This document shows positions 11,156-24,243 of a stretch of 64,000 nt of DNA, piece by piece (positions within the stretch are counted from its first letter, which is position 1; each line of letters begins with the position of its first letter). The position numbers were made by a program, and so were the translations under genes. Source of the DNA: Panagrolaimus kolymaensis. Taxonomy: Eukaryota > Nematoda > Chromadorea > Rhabditida > Panagrolaimidae. The stretch lies in contig JAJQJQ010000046.1 of the NCBI GenBank assembly GCA_028622995.1, positions 744,001 to 808,000 on the forward strand. The letters are read 5' to 3'. Below the pieces are notes generated by a model that saw only the letters and a list, made by a program, of their open reading frames with translations, was not told the origin of the DNA and made no database searches.

Positions 11156-11912
11156 ATGACAGAAGACGAACGTGGAAAAGCTGTTTATTGTCCCTATAAA
11201 TTATTTAATGAACAAACAGTTTTTGAAGGAAAATACATTGTCACTAAAACTGTAAATTTTCATCTTCGTGACCGTGCCAATACCGGGAGAGTAAGCCTTA
11301 AAAAAATTCATCACTATTATATAAAATAATCTTACCTCTTATTATTAGGTATGGATGCATGCTCATCGACCTCATAACGGAAACAAACTTCATGCAGATG
11401 GAGTTCATATTATAGCATTATTAAATAAAAATGATGGAAAGAAATATTATATTTTGGTTAAACAATTTCGAATTCCCCTTCGTCGATGGATTATTGAATT
11501 TCCTGCAGGTAAACAACTTCCTTAAAACTATCACCAAAAAAAGCACCGATAAAATCCGCAGTTTTTAGGTGTAATTGACACAACCGATGAAACCCTTGAA
11601 TCAGCTGGACTTCGTGAACTTTATGAAGAAACTGGATATAAAGCAACTAAAATTCTTGGTTGCACTAATAAAGGAACATATGCCGATCCTGGTTTATCCT
11701 CAAATGCTGGTGCCATTCTTGCAGTGGAAATTGATGGAAATCTTCCAGAAAATCAAAATCCTAAACAATCTTTAGGTGAAACAGAATGCATTGAAGTTAT
11801 TCAAGTTGAAAAAGATAAATTACTTGAATATTTAAATGAAATTATGAAAGTTGGAGAAGTTGAAGTTGCATCGCATGTTTATTCTTTTGCTTTATCTAAA
11901 CTTTTTTCATAG
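11156..11912 (+). CDS. ndx-2: ADP-sugar pyrophosphatase, Nudix family (NUDT5/ndx-2-like)
   Basis: Three exons: 11156-11290, 11349-11508, 11569-11912, giving 212 aa (human NUDT5 is about 219). The core includes VKQFRIPLRRW, EFPAG and the Nudix box DETLESAGLRELYEETGY, whose REL-EE-TG residues bind the catalytic metals. The family hydrolyses ADP-ribose and other ADP-sugars to AMP and sugar phosphate in the cytosol. One oddity: between the box's first Gly and first Glu there are six residues instead of the usual five. The start is the first ATG after an A-rich leader. An AATAAA-type signal lies near 11990. Confidence 0.88.
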
Positions 11913-12454
11913 AAATAATATTTTTATTATGCTGTTATAGTTTTATGTTAGACAACAAAAAAATAGTTTAAAAAATGTATTAGAAAACAAATAAATAAAA
12001 TTCAGCTTTCTTAATTTTTAAAAATATTAATTAATCAATAATTATTTCGTCCACAAAAGTATGAAAAATATTTTTAGCCGATTAAAGCACACATTAAAAA
12101 AAAGGTATTATATGTATTTAATCACCATCACGTCGTTTACACGTGTTATATATTTAACGACATTCCATTCTTATTATATGCTTGCTGCTTGTTTGCTGTG
12201 TTGGAAGAAAGACAAAGCTCTTCTTCCCCTTCTCTTGCCTTTTTTTGTTGATATCAGTGATATTTGATTTTGTAGTATCAAATTTTTTTCTTCTTGATTT
12301 TTACCTTCCATTTGCAAAGAACCCATTTTTTTCTATGAGTGTCTTTAATTAGTTTTTAAAAAACTCTTATTATTAGTTTCTATTCTTTTTTTTTATTTGT
12401 CTAGGGCAAAGTTAAATTGAATAATCAATCAAGTGCTAACACAGCTAATTAAAA
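11913..12454. other. Intergenic with possible trans-splice site
   Basis: Contains the Nudix gene 3' end and the leader of the transporter gene. A TTTATTTGTCTAG at about 12396-12408, after a T-tract, is a plausible spliced-leader acceptor upstream of the ATG at 12455. Confidence 0.4.
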
Positions 12455-14932
12455 ATGGTTCAAGTTAATGTGGTAAAGTTTATTTTCTTTGAATCAAAGA
12501 ATTTTTTTGGGCTTTTGAAAACAAAATGTAAATTTTGCAAATCTTGACAAAATTTTCTAAATTTATTAAAGCTATATTTTTATGTTTTTATTTCGAAAAC
12601 ATATAAAACATGTTTTTAGTCAGCAATTTCGAATTCTGGGATCCCCAAGCCTCCGCATATTCCACAACTTGGAAGTTTTATTTATCTTCTCGCATTTATG
12701 GCGGTCATCGGTGGATTCCTATTTGGTTATGATACTGGAATTGTTTCCGATGCAATGTTATATATTAAAAAAGATGATCCAATGAAATTATCATCAAATT
12801 TATGGCAAGAAATTGTTGTTTCCATAACTCCAGGATTTGCAGGAATTGGATCATTGGTTGCTGGAGTGGCATCAGATAAATTTGGTCGAAAACGAATGAT
12901 CGTTCTTTCAACAATTATTTTTACTATTGGAGCTTTAATTTGTGGTGGGGCATTCGATCGATGGATTTTATTAGTTGGAAGAATTTTATTGGGTTTAGCC
13001 ATCGGTTTTGCATCGATGATAGTTCCAATGTATATTTCTGAAGCTTCACCCGCTCATATTCGTGGCCAACTTGTTACTGGTTTTCAACTTATGATCACTG
13101 TTGGTTTAGTCGCAGCTAATATCATAGCGGGTGGATTTTCTTATATTAATCCTGAAAGGGTTGGATGGAGGTAAGTCATGAGTAATAAAAAAAAGTTTAA
13201 ACAAAAACTTGGAGCTGCTTGCTAGAGAAAAAAGAACAGACAATAAAAAAAGCTAGTTTATTGATTTGAAAAAAATCATTATTATCCAAGATTTCTGCAA
13301 AAAAAAATGTCCCGTTCACGCCAAAAACAAAATAAATATAAAACAATCCAAGTTTTCAAATTTTAGATTGATGCTTGGATTTGCAGCTACACCAGCCATC
13401 ATTCAATTTATTGGTTTCTTATTTCTTCCCGAATCACCTCGATGGCTTTATGAAAATAATCGGCAAAAGGAATGTGAAGAAGTTCTGGAAAAAATTTATA
13501 ATGGCGATAGCGAATGGGTTAAATATGAACTTGAAGAAATTGCTGTAGCTTCAGAAGAGCAAAAGCAAGATGCAATTGCAAATGGCGTAGGTGGTGGATT
13601 TATATTGGGAAGAATTTTAAAAACTCCACACATTCGAAAAGCTTTACTTATTGGAAGTTTGTTACAAATGTTTCAACAATTTAGTGGAGTTAATACTATC
13701 ATGTAAGAGATGGATATTTTGAAATATGTAATTTAAAAATGAATTTGTAGGTACTATACTGGAACAATTATTCGATCTACGGGGGTCAAAGATGATCATG
13801 AAACTATTTGGCTTTCAGTTGCAACAGCAGGAATAAATTTTTTGGGAACCTTTATTCCTATTTTTATTGTAAGTGTTTGTATCACGAAAAATCCAAAAAA
13901 ATGTTTCCAACCATTTCTGAAAATTTTCGAGTTCAGGCTCCAACACCCAAATTTAGATTAGAAACAGAAATTTTTTTTAAACATTTAATTAATTTGTTTT
14001 TTATTATTTAAATTTTAGATTGAAAAAGTAGGTCGTAGAAAACTTCTTATGGCTTCCGTTCTTGGTGTCATCATTTCATTAACATTACTTGGTGGAGCAT
14101 TTGAAATGATAAATAAAGATTCCGCAAAAAGTCTTAGTGATCGTTATGTTGAAAGGAATCAAGAAAAATGCAAATATTCAAATTGTGATGCATGTGTCAC
14201 AGATGATAAATGTGGATTTTGTTCCATTAAAGGTCAACGAAAAGAAGGTTATTGTTTACCCGTAGCGGATGAGGATGGAGATAAAAATTCTAAAATTGGA
14301 TTATGTAGTAGTACTAACGATACCAAAGATGAATATCATCCATATAATTCATCAACAACACTTGAATTTGCTGATGTTTATTGTCATACTCAATGGACGA
14401 TATTTCCAATAGTTTTAATGGTTATATATTTATTTTGTTTTTCATCTGGTTATGCACCCGTGCCATGGGTAGTAAACTCAGAATTTTATCCTTTATGGGC
14501 AAGATCCACATGCATCTCTATCGCTACATTTGTAAATTGGACATTAAATTTGATCGTATCTTTAACATTTTTAACTTTAACCCAAGCTGTTACTAAAGCA
14601 GGTAAGCTTCTAGTGATCCTAAACTTTCGACATGAAATTTTTTTGTTATATCGGTTTCAATGCGAAAACAATTCAAAAATAAATTCATTTTAGGTGCATT
14701 CTTTATTTACGCTGGTATAACAGTTGTTAGTTTAATATTCATATATTTCTTTGTCCCAGAAACAAAAGGATGCTCAATTGAAGAAGTGGAACTTTTATTT
14801 ATGACCGAAGAAGAACGAGAAGCAAATATTCGACTTCGAAGATTAACGGTTGCAAGTTATGATGAAGCCGCGCATCATTTGGGTGCATCACCCATTAAAA
14901 GAGCTTCACGTAATCCAAGTGTTCATTTTTAA
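12455..14932 (+). CDS. hmit-1: Proton/myo-inositol cotransporter (SLC2A13/HMIT-like)
   Basis: Six exons: 12455-12472, 12620-13170, 13367-13702, 13751-13868, 14019-14601, 14694-14932, giving 614 aa. Sugar-porter signatures are intact: [10 protein letters not shown] in TM1, [22 protein letters not shown] in TM7, [16 protein letters not shown] in TM10 and VPETKG. A cysteine-rich PSI-like insert at about residues 390-425 ([15 protein letters not shown]) lies between TM9 and TM10, a hallmark of HMIT rather than GLUT sugar carriers. It should import myo-inositol with protons across the plasma membrane. C. elegans has three hmit-1 paralogues; which one this matches cannot be told. The first exon encodes only six residues. 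Confidence 0.9.
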
Positions 14933-16040
14933 AATAATTTATTTTTTTTGTATAGTTTTTAATATTAAATTCATTTTATAATAAATACCTATTGATTGAA
15001 AAGTGGAAAATTAAGAAATTACCCTGCATTTTGAGCATATCAATGTAAAAAACAATTTGTACTTGATGGATCTATTTCTAAGCGAACTGTTAACCAATTA
15101 CAAGTACCACCAACTTGAGGATTAACATTCTATGCTATAAGTGGAAAGACTTATTACATAAGTGTTTTTTTTTAACACTCAAGCATTTTTTAAGACTAAT
15201 GACACTGCTTGAGCATAAATTTGTAAGAAAAATGTATGCAAAGGATTAATTTTTCGAGTAAATAAGAAAGAAAGACTTTATCCTTGATATAACTGAGTAA
15301 CCATGAATGGTTTTGTAATTTATTGTGAAACAAAAAAAGCAGGAAATTGGTCTTTCTTTATTTTTTTTTTTTTTATGTAATATCAAAAAATGACATCTTT
15401 TTTTAAATGCAGGAAAGAGCAATCATAGACAAAAAATAAAAAAATGATTGTGATTTATCGATAAAGAATGTGTTATATATATTTTGTAATCATTTCCTTT
15501 GCAATTTGAAAAAAAGAAAAAGAAAAAAAATCGATGGACGCACAATTTTTTGTTCGTTTTTATTCTCTCGATCAGCCGTTAGCGTTGATCAGCATTAGCG
15601 GTGGCGATTAAAATGATAAATCAATTTACACTTTTTTGTTCATTTTCTCTTTTAATTTCCATAAATTTTTACACTAAAAAACTCATTCCGTATTCTTTGT
15701 TCCTTATTTTTTCTTGTATTATTAAGCCTTCCATTTCCATTTTTATAGTATTTTATAGCAAAAGTATAATTATGTGAATATTAAATAAGGGGCATTTACT
15801 AAAAATTTTTTGGAAGTGTTGCATAATCGTGAATCGCTTTATTTATTTTTTTTACATTTTGATTTCAAATGGTTTTACACATCAGTGCAAAAGTTAAAAG
15901 TTTAATCGTTTTTCTTGAAATGAAATAGAATTATTTTTTTTTATTTTCCGCTACAGAAGTGTAACTCTTGATTCATTTTTTAGTCACTCTTCATCGTGCC
16001 TGGTTGAATCATAACTTTTTCTTTTATTATTTTTCCAGCA
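14933..16040. other. Intergenic, AT-rich
   Basis: About 1.1 kb between two same-strand transporters. No gene seen. A TTTTTCCAG just before 16041 could be a trans-splice acceptor for the next gene. Confidence 0.45.
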
Positions 16041-17838
16041 ATGATGAAATCCATGAAAATTATAACACCAGATGAAAAGCCAAAAACAACAACAATTTCA
16101 ATATTTTCCCATAGATTTCGATACTTTATTCTTTTATTAGGTGTTTTATGTTTAACTTCAATAAGTGCAAATATGATGTCATTAAATTTTACATTAATTT
16201 GTATGAAAAAGCCATTAACAAATGATACTTCTTTGCCAATGGTGAATCAATCCATAACAGAAAATGAATATCTTTATGATCCAAAAGAAAAATCAATATT
16301 AATGGAAGCTGCAGCAATTGGAAGCATGGTTGCTGCATTTCCTTTTAGTTTTTTATATACAAAATATGGAGCAAGATATATATTTTTTTGTGCGGGAATT
16401 ATTTCAGCAATTTCAACCTTTTTTATTCCATTCGCCGTTAATCTTGGATTTGGATGGTTTGTAATTTTGAGGGTTTTACAAGGCATTGCATATGCAGCGG
16501 ATTTTGCTGCAATTGGAGTATTAATTTCGAGATGGGCTTCATTGAAGCAAAACGCAATATTTCTTTCAACTTTAACTTTATTTACTCCTCTTTCGTCTGC
16601 TATTACAAATCCCATTTCTGGAATGGTAAGTTTTTTTTCGAGAGTACATAACTATTTTTTCTATCCCACTAAAAAATTGCTTAATCGAAAACTGTAAAAA
16701 GCCAGATACAAAAAAAGAAATCTTATATTATTTTTTGTGCGTTTTGACGTTGAGAAAACCCATAATTTTCTTTAGTTATGTAGATCACAATTTGGTTGGC
16801 CCATGGTTTATTATACTCATGGCATCGTATGTTTAATTTTATTCGCTTTATGGTTAATTTTTTACACCGATCATCCATCCACTCATAAACGTGTAACAGA
16901 AATAGAACTAGAAAAAATTCATCGAAGTAAAACTGAAGCACATATAAATATGGATTCATATGTGCCATATAAAAATATTTGCATGAATCTCGTTATTTTG
17001 ACGGTGTGGTTGAATGCTTTTGTTGATCTTGTTTCTGGCATATTTGTACTTACTTACATTCCAACTTATATCAATAGTGTTCTTCGTTTTAATATCGGCC
17101 ATACAGGATGGTTAGCAGCTTTACCCCCACTTTTGCATATTCCAGTTAAATTATTTTGTGGATATTTAAGTGATAAAATTAAGTGAGTCTAACCAACTTA
17201 ATTATGGCTTTTCAATTGTTTGTGAAATTTTTAGAAGTGTAACAGAAACAAGAAAAATGATGATTTTTAATAGCATCGCTTTAGTGGGATCAGGAGCAAT
17301 TTTTATTTTAGTTGGTTATCTTCCCGATGAATATCCAATTATTTCGGTTTTATTATTTACAATTATCAATATGTGCATTGGAGCAAATTGTGGTGGATTT
17401 TATAAATGTGGTGCATTGGTTTCAAGGTTTGTAGATAGATAAGGGGAAACGAAATTTGAAAAAGAGATTTCACTTCGATCGCATTTTTTACACAATCAAA
17501 AAAATACGGATATTCGCCCAGAAAATTACTATGTTTTACTTTTATTTCCATTTGTTTTAGACAATTCAGCGGTTTTGTAATTGCAAATATTCAATTTATT
17601 AAATGTATCTCACTTTTTATTGCTCCCTTGATGGTTCACATTTTTGTTTCGGATGATTCAAATAAAAGTGAATGGAGAATAATTTTTATTATTTTTGGAA
17701 TTGCTAATTTCTTGGTAATTTTTTAGAAGTTTCGATAAGATTTTAAAATGAATATTTTAGGTTAATATCCTTTTTTGCTTCATGGTTACCGATAAACCTG
17801 CCAAATTTACTCAACTCACTTCCAAAGCCGTCAATTGA
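16041..17838 (+). CDS. SLC17-like major facilitator transporter (anion/sialin type)
   Basis: Five exons: 16041-16625, 16776-17182, 17235-17426, 17561-17714, 17761-17838, giving 471 aa, normal for SLC17. The N-terminal half has a hydrophobic first helix, a glycosylatable lumenal loop (NDTS, NQSI), then an ILMEAAAIGSMVAAFP helix and YTKYGARYIF, the family's loop-2 signature. LRVLQGIAYA follows in TM4. The second half has PVKLFCGYLSDKI and ANCGGFYKCGAL, matching the SLC17 region near TM10. Substrates in the family include phosphate, glutamate, urate and sialic acid; the substrate here cannot be read from sequence. Two ATGs (16041, 16044) are possible starts. Confidence 0.82.
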
Positions 17839-18269
17839 AACTTTTGACAAAAAAATAATAAAAAAAGTTAGCCATCCTTCGAGAAAATATGTTTTTTTCT
17901 GTTGTTTTTTAAAGCTTGATTTTCACTTGTTAATCCTTGTTTTTTTCTTTTAAATCTGCATTTCAAAAAATAAATTTTCTAGATTTGCAAAGCGAGTGAC
18001 CCTAAACATTTTTTAAATAAAAATTTACAAATTCAACGTCGAATGCAAAGCCTCTAAAGTTGAAAGAAAAGTAACGTGTTATGTTAGTCTCCTTGTTTAA
18101 TTTATTTCATTTGACTTTTTTCAATATTTTTATATATTTTATCTGCTAAAAAATATTCCTTTTTAATTTTGATTGTCGTATCTGTTTGGAAATATCTTTT
18201 TCTTATATAGTAATAATAAAATTTAGTAGAAAAAGTTTAATAAAAATGAAAAGGAATTTTTTTAAATGA
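17839..18269. other. Convergent 3' spacer
   Basis: Between the ends of the SLC17-like gene and the minus-strand LRR-OTU gene. No features seen. Confidence 0.5.
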
Positions 18270-21200
18270 TTATAAGTTAAAACAAGAAGGAGCAGCTGCA
18301 ACAACAGCATTGTATCCATAATTATCTGCATTTGATAAAAGTAAAGAATAGCGATTTTGATCAAAAACAAATGATTCATTGTATAAATTCCATTTAGTAT
18401 TTCCTTCATTAGTAAAAACTAAAATATTTATTTCAAATAAATGCGCTGCGGCATAAAGATCTGATTCTTGAAGCCATGGATCATTGGAGTCTGTGATCAC
18501 TGGGAACGAATGATCTAAAAAATAGATATGTAAATTTTACAAACTTGCTTAAACATGAATAAGGTACTTACAAAAAGTGTCAGGAAGATGGCCGGATAAA
18601 ATGTGATTTCGAATATGATATTTTAAAATTTCATATAAATTTTCATTACCAGTAAGTAACCATGAAAGTGCACGAAAACCAGAGCTTTCATCTTGCACGA
18701 CATATTTAGCTAAGATTTTTGTTAAACGACAAATTGAATAACCATATAAATTATTTTCAAAAACATATTGATAAGCATAAGTTGAAAATGGAAAATCAGG
18801 AAATACACAACATTTTTGTTTGAGATAAATTTCTGTTGGAAAAAAATATGGCCAATTTAAATCAGAAAATTGTTGTTGAATTTCTTCTGGATTTCCATAT
18901 TCAATCCAACCAAGCTCCACTGGGTTTTGTAATTGAGTTTGAGAAAGGTCGTAAAATAAATTAGGTGGTTGGATCTCCGACGATGATTGTGTTTCGGGGT
19001 TATAAAATGATGATGAAGGTTGTGGTGGTGGTTGCTCCGGATTAGTCTCCATTGGTATATCAATGTTGGAAAAGCCAGATACAGAAAGGATAATATTTGG
19101 TTCGTCTGGGTCAATTTGGATTTGCATTTTCGAGCTTTGCTGCTGAGAATCTTGACTCTGTTGCTCCTCATTTTCGTTGGAGTCATCCATGGGTTCATCC
19201 AATCTTGCTCTTTTTGCTAAATTATTTAATATTTTTGTTTCAGCGTATTCTTTATTAGATAAATCAATTTTTTCTTTAAGTTTTTCTAAACAAGAATGAC
19301 ACAATCGGGTTCGAACATTAGTTTTCCATTTTCCTTTATCCCATGCTGGATAATCATCGAATATTGTTCCAATACTTTTGATATCTTCTTTAATTTCTTC
19401 TAAAAATCGCTTATGACTCTTTATTTAAAAAAGATATTTATAATTTACATACCTAGTTTAACCACCGAAAGACTAAAATCCATAACCATCGATTGTTCAA
19501 TCATTATCGGGTTAACATTTGCTTCATTACAGGTTGCACAACATTTACAATAAAGTTGTTCTTCAAACTCAGTTTCAATTACTTCATCAAAATAATAAAT
19601 AAATTTATTATTATCTTTTTTGAATTCTGATGTGTCTCTCATGTTGCTATTATCACTCAAAAGAACGCAATCAAGTTTAGATTCATACTAAAAAAAATTT
19701 AAAATAGACCCAAAAAATAATGTTTTTGCAATTCTTTCGCCGCCATGGAAATTAAAATTTATGATAACTAACTTACTGTATTAAAATCAAATGTTTCTGA
19801 TTCGAATTGTTCGTCATATCGATCACTTTGAGTTTCTGAAGCATATGGAGGATATAAAATTGTTTTAGGTATAAATGTAAGTTTAATATCTGGATTATTT
19901 GCAATGTTAATATTGAGAGTCCCATAATTTGGTGCGGACGAATAAATTTGTGGACAAATATATTTTAAATTACATTCCATAACATGCAAATTAGAAAACT
20001 TATTTATCATTTGGCAGGGAAGTTCATGAAGTTTGTTTACATTTAATAATAAATGCATGGTTTGTGGCAATCTTAACCATAAATCTTCCAATAAATTTCC
20101 ATTTTGATTTTTATAATCGAAATGGTTGTGACTCAAATTAAGGTAATTTATGGTGGTACTTTTTTCAAAGCCTTCGTCAAGTTTAATTAAATGATTGTGG
20201 CTTAAATCCAAATGAATTAAAAATCGAGATTGATTGATTTCATTTGTCATCGAAGTGAGTTGATTGTTGTGTAAGTGAAGATACTGAAGGGTCTAAAAAA
20301 TCGAGAAAAGGATCAGTCATTTTACAATCAAAAAAAGTTTTATCTTTATCTCACCTTCCAAAATTTTCTTGGTGAATCTGTTGACTTAGTTGGATCAATG
20401 CTTGTTAAAAAATTGTGAGATAAATTAAGATATGTTAATTTTTCTGGTAATACATCCCATGGAAATGTAGTTAATTTATTATGGCTTAAATCCAATTTTC
20501 TTAATAATCTATAAGTTTCTGGCGGCTTTAAAAATGAAAATGTTTCAAAATCATTGTGAGATAAATTTAAAAGACCAATGTGTTCCCAAATTTCTATGTT
20601 TGAAAGGTCCTAAAATTATATTTTCTAACTAAAATTCGTAAAAATGATAAAAGATAAAACAGACCTTCAAATTAGAATGGGTCAAAATTAATGAATCAAG
20701 CCCGGTGGTGCACATAGGTGTTGTAACAGTAGTGTTTTTGATTGCTAAACGTTTAATACCTTCGGCGAGATCATTAACTTTAAATTCCTAGAAAGTTATT
20801 TTTTAAAATTTGTTAAAATCCGCAATCACTATGCCTACTTTTATATTTTGAACATAGGCATCAAGTTGTTTCAAATTTTTTAACCTCTTAATCTCTGGAG
20901 GAAGCTCAGTGATATTTGTATTCCAAAATTGAAAAAGCTCTAAACTTTCAGGTAAAACATTCCACGGAATTCCAGCAGTTGTCATATTTGGATTATTGGT
21001 TAAACTTAAAAATTTTAGATTTTTAATATTTTCAATTTCAGCGGGAATTTTTCTCAAATTATTTCCTTCAAAAATTAGAGAATCAATCAAAGGTGGAAGT
21101 TGAAGAAAAAAGTTTGCAGAAAGTTCATTTATTCCGGCACGACTGATTTCCAAAATATGCAAATTTTTAAGCTTTGAAATATTTTTTTCAAATATTTTCC

Positions 21201-22472
21201 ATGCTTCGAATGTTTGAAATGCGTCACAATTTCTAAAGTTGAGAGATACGAGGCTTGGAGCATTAAACCATCGAAGATTGATTTTTGAAACCTTTACTAA
21301 AATAAATAATGCATTTTATATAAAATCCGCATAGCCATTAAAAAAGTTTGGAGAAAAAATGGAAAGTTATGAATAATTTTTTACTTACCAAATTCATAAG
21401 TTAGCGTAGAACATGTGCTATAATCCCTGTGATTTTCATCTCGAGGAATGTATTTCTTTTTTCGGCTATCAACTAAATATGTAAAAATTTTAATATTTAT
21501 AGTAAAAAAAATTTCATTACATGCATAATCAATTTCATGCTTTATATTACTGTAATAAATACGCTTTTTATTCCCCTTTTGTGGATCACAAATATTATTT
21601 ATATGGACATATAAATCAGTAATTTTTTGATTTATAGATTTTTCCGTAGCTTCGTTTTGTATCTTTAAAGGTTTAATTCTATCAAAAGCATTTTCTTGGG
21701 CTACTGAAAAATTTTGGATGAAGCGTAAAAAAATGATTAGCAGTGAACTTACTAAAAAATTCAACTTCACTTAAATTTCGTGAAACTTCTTTCGCAACTT
21801 CTTCCGCATAACTTTTAAAATCATTTTGAGCTGATTCAGAAATTCCACTGGTTTTAGAAGTAAATACTTTTACCTTTAAAAAATATTATCCATCTTATCC
21901 TTTTTAAAAAAATGAGTAAACATACACATCGAATTCTTATTTCTTTGATATGACATTTTGGAAAAATATTAGATGATACAATTTCTTTATTAATAATTAA
22001 ATCCACAAAGTCATTCTCTTTTTGGATTGGTTTATCTTCTTCTGATCGAGGAGGATGGACTTTTATTAATCCTTTCTAAATCGAGGAAAACTCCATAATT
22101 TTTTTTGGTCTTAAGATTATGCATAACTAACTTACAGTCAAAACAAATGTTGCAATTTTAACATTATTTCTAAATAAAATTAAGCAGAATTGTTTGCTGC
22201 TGAAAAGTTATGTTATTGTTTTTATGATCCACAAAAAAAGAGCACAAAAAAGTATGATATTTATTTTTTTATGTCAAATAAACTTACATTTTTCCAATTC
22301 TGATTTCACTGAAAGCATAATTTTTTGAATTTTCAAATTCTTTTCTTAAAATTCGATCTTTTATTTGATTATAATGATATTTTCTATCATTAAAATAATG
22401 ATATCGATAAGTTTCTGGGACTTTTTCTTCCAATCCATCTGTTATTAATCGAGTAAGGCAATAAATATGCAT
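18270..22472 (-). CDS. Leucine-rich-repeat protein with C-terminal degenerate OTU-like domain
   Basis: Twelve exons: 22472-22288, 22199-22136, 22075-21926, 21873-21753, 21703-21389, 21296-20839, 20787-20665, 20609-20355, 20292-19777, 19687-19453, 19399-18572, 18514-18270. All eleven junctions stay in frame, giving 1164 aa. Residues 1-270 match nothing known to me. About 280-720 are LRRs (LNLSHN, LDLSHNHL, YLHLHNNQL). A linker has a cysteine-rich stretch (YCKCCATC) and a Gln/Pro-rich segment. The end (about 1035-1155) resembles an OTU cysteine protease (FRALSWLLTGNE, LYAAAHLF, INILVF), but Ser1047 stands where the catalytic Cys of DGNC should be, and Gly1150 replaces the usual His. It is probably a non-catalytic ubiquitin-related domain. 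Two separate genes would be the alternative; the junction at 19777/19687 (GTAAGT, TTTTTTTAG) argues against it. Confidence 0.72.
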
Positions 22473-24243
22473 ATTTTTTTTTAGTAATTTTAAGTCAACT
22501 AAATAAAAATAAGAAAATTCTTAAATCCATTTTTGAAATAAGAAAATGAATGTCTGGCAAAAAAATGTGAGAAAAGGAGAATTCCGTTGCACCAAAAAAT
22601 AACAATCGTGTGTTTTTAATCGATCGGTCTTTTTTCTTTGTTTGGTTGTGTTAATGTTTTTTTTCTTTAACAAATGCTTTTCACTTATTTGATCAAACTT
22701 TAAATTTTGTGTTTTCTACCTATGTAAAGTGAGAATGTATGTCTGTCTGTTTGTTTGTCTGTCAATGTGGTGTCCCCTAGCAAATTGAAATGTGTCTAGC
22801 ACCTCATATGCAGTTTTTTACGCTGATTCCGAATATGTGAATTTCATTCTTCGGAATCGAGATGGCCGATTCAGGACATGCGTTTTAAATTTGCATAATC
22901 GAAAAATTTCTCGACACGAATGTTTCTCTTTGTGTTTGATGAAAGGACGAAGCGTGGGATTTTTTGGAAACGTTAATTTTCTTTTCGAGATGTTTTACTG
23001 TAATTTGGTAAGAATGAGAGCGGTTATGGTTGAAGAAGTAATTGCGCATGATGAAATGGTTTACCGGAAGGTGTTTAAAGAAATGCTCGATTTAAATAAT
23101 TTTTTGAAGTGAGGTGTAATAAAGTGTTATAGTGTTATTTCAAGATGTTTGGGAAATTTAAGAAAATTTTATTGCAACTAAGAATGTGTGGAAGTAGGTG
23201 AAGACGAAAATAGAGTAATGAAAATGGGCTTCAAAAGGATGGTGACGCATATCAGAATAATGAAATGCGAGACCGAAAAATCAAAATGTTCCCGGATTTA
23301 TAAAAATGTGATTTTGGAAATACAATAATTGATAATGGAAGCAATGAAAATGGATGGGATGGGGCCCGTAGGGCCCATTATTAATTTCGAAAAGGGAGTA
23401 ATTGTACGAAGGAATATGCTTGGAAGCAGAAAGGATAAACATGAAAGTGGAGCCAGAAGGCGCAAATCGGAACTCGCTGAAGTAATTGATGAGAAGTTAC
23501 GCTTGCGTTGGGGCGAAGCCCCCCTAGAAAGGTATTTAAATTTGATGTAAGCCACCCGAAGAATTATTTTAAGTAGTGTGACTTTAGTATTGAAATGGAA
23601 TGAAATGTTTATATGTAAAGGTATTTTAAAATGTTGATTTCAAACATGTGAAATTAAACTGAATTAGATTAAAAGGGTGGTTAAAATTTGCGCCTCATAT
23701 GGAATTTCATGTTTGCGCGTTTTAAAACGTTTGTCTAAAAAATCGTGTGTTTAAGCCCAGTTTCTGTCACAGTCACACGTTTACCATAAGAAATCCCCAT
23801 CTTCTTTACTACTCACACCAAATTAATCATAAAATATTATTTCTTAACCATCTCCCTTTTTTCATCCTTTTCTAAAACAAAAGAATTCCCTAACGTTATT
23901 TTTGTCAATGAAAAGTGTTATGTTTCTTATTCGAAAAGTGTTTATGTTTGTTAATAAAAAAGTTGTGAGGGACCACCGAAGGTGGGCCCCAATGCTCTTG
24001 TTTATTTATAATAATAAAATAAACTTCAAGAGTTTTACTTTCTTCAGCCAAAAAAAATTAGAACATTTCCATAATTATTTTTTATATTTTTTTCGCGCTA
24101 AGATTTTAGAGCTCATCTTCAGCTAACTTTTTTAAAGACATTTTTTATAAATAATAGCTATTTATAAATTTCGTGGATTTTTCCTTTCACTTTTCTTTAA
24201 TTGCTTCTAATTTTTAATCTTTTTTAGAAATTTTCCTCCCAAA
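22473..24243. other. Intergenic block of unusual composition, possible transposon remnant
   Basis: After a normal AT-rich start, about 22735-24000 is purine- and G-richer than its surroundings. It contains a TGTC/TTTG tandem tract and short GC-rich palindromic pieces (GGGCCCGTAGGGCCC near 23362, GGGGCGAAGCCCC near 23511, a similar one near 23975). Several short ORFs occur but none looks like a protein. No terminal repeats were found. Confidence 0.4.
22741..22763. repeat. Short (TGTC/TTTG)n tandem tract
   Basis: Degenerate 4-nt tandem repeat at the left border of the unusual block. Confidence 0.7.

Noticed and set aside
22792..23112. A 106-codon plus-strand ORF
   Set aside because: It begins at a non-ATG codon, lies in the unusual repeat-like block, has no family pattern and no convincing splice context.
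23298..23555. Overlapping ORFs on both strands of 70-85 codons
   Set aside because: Both come from the same purine-rich block; neither shows a recognisable protein pattern.
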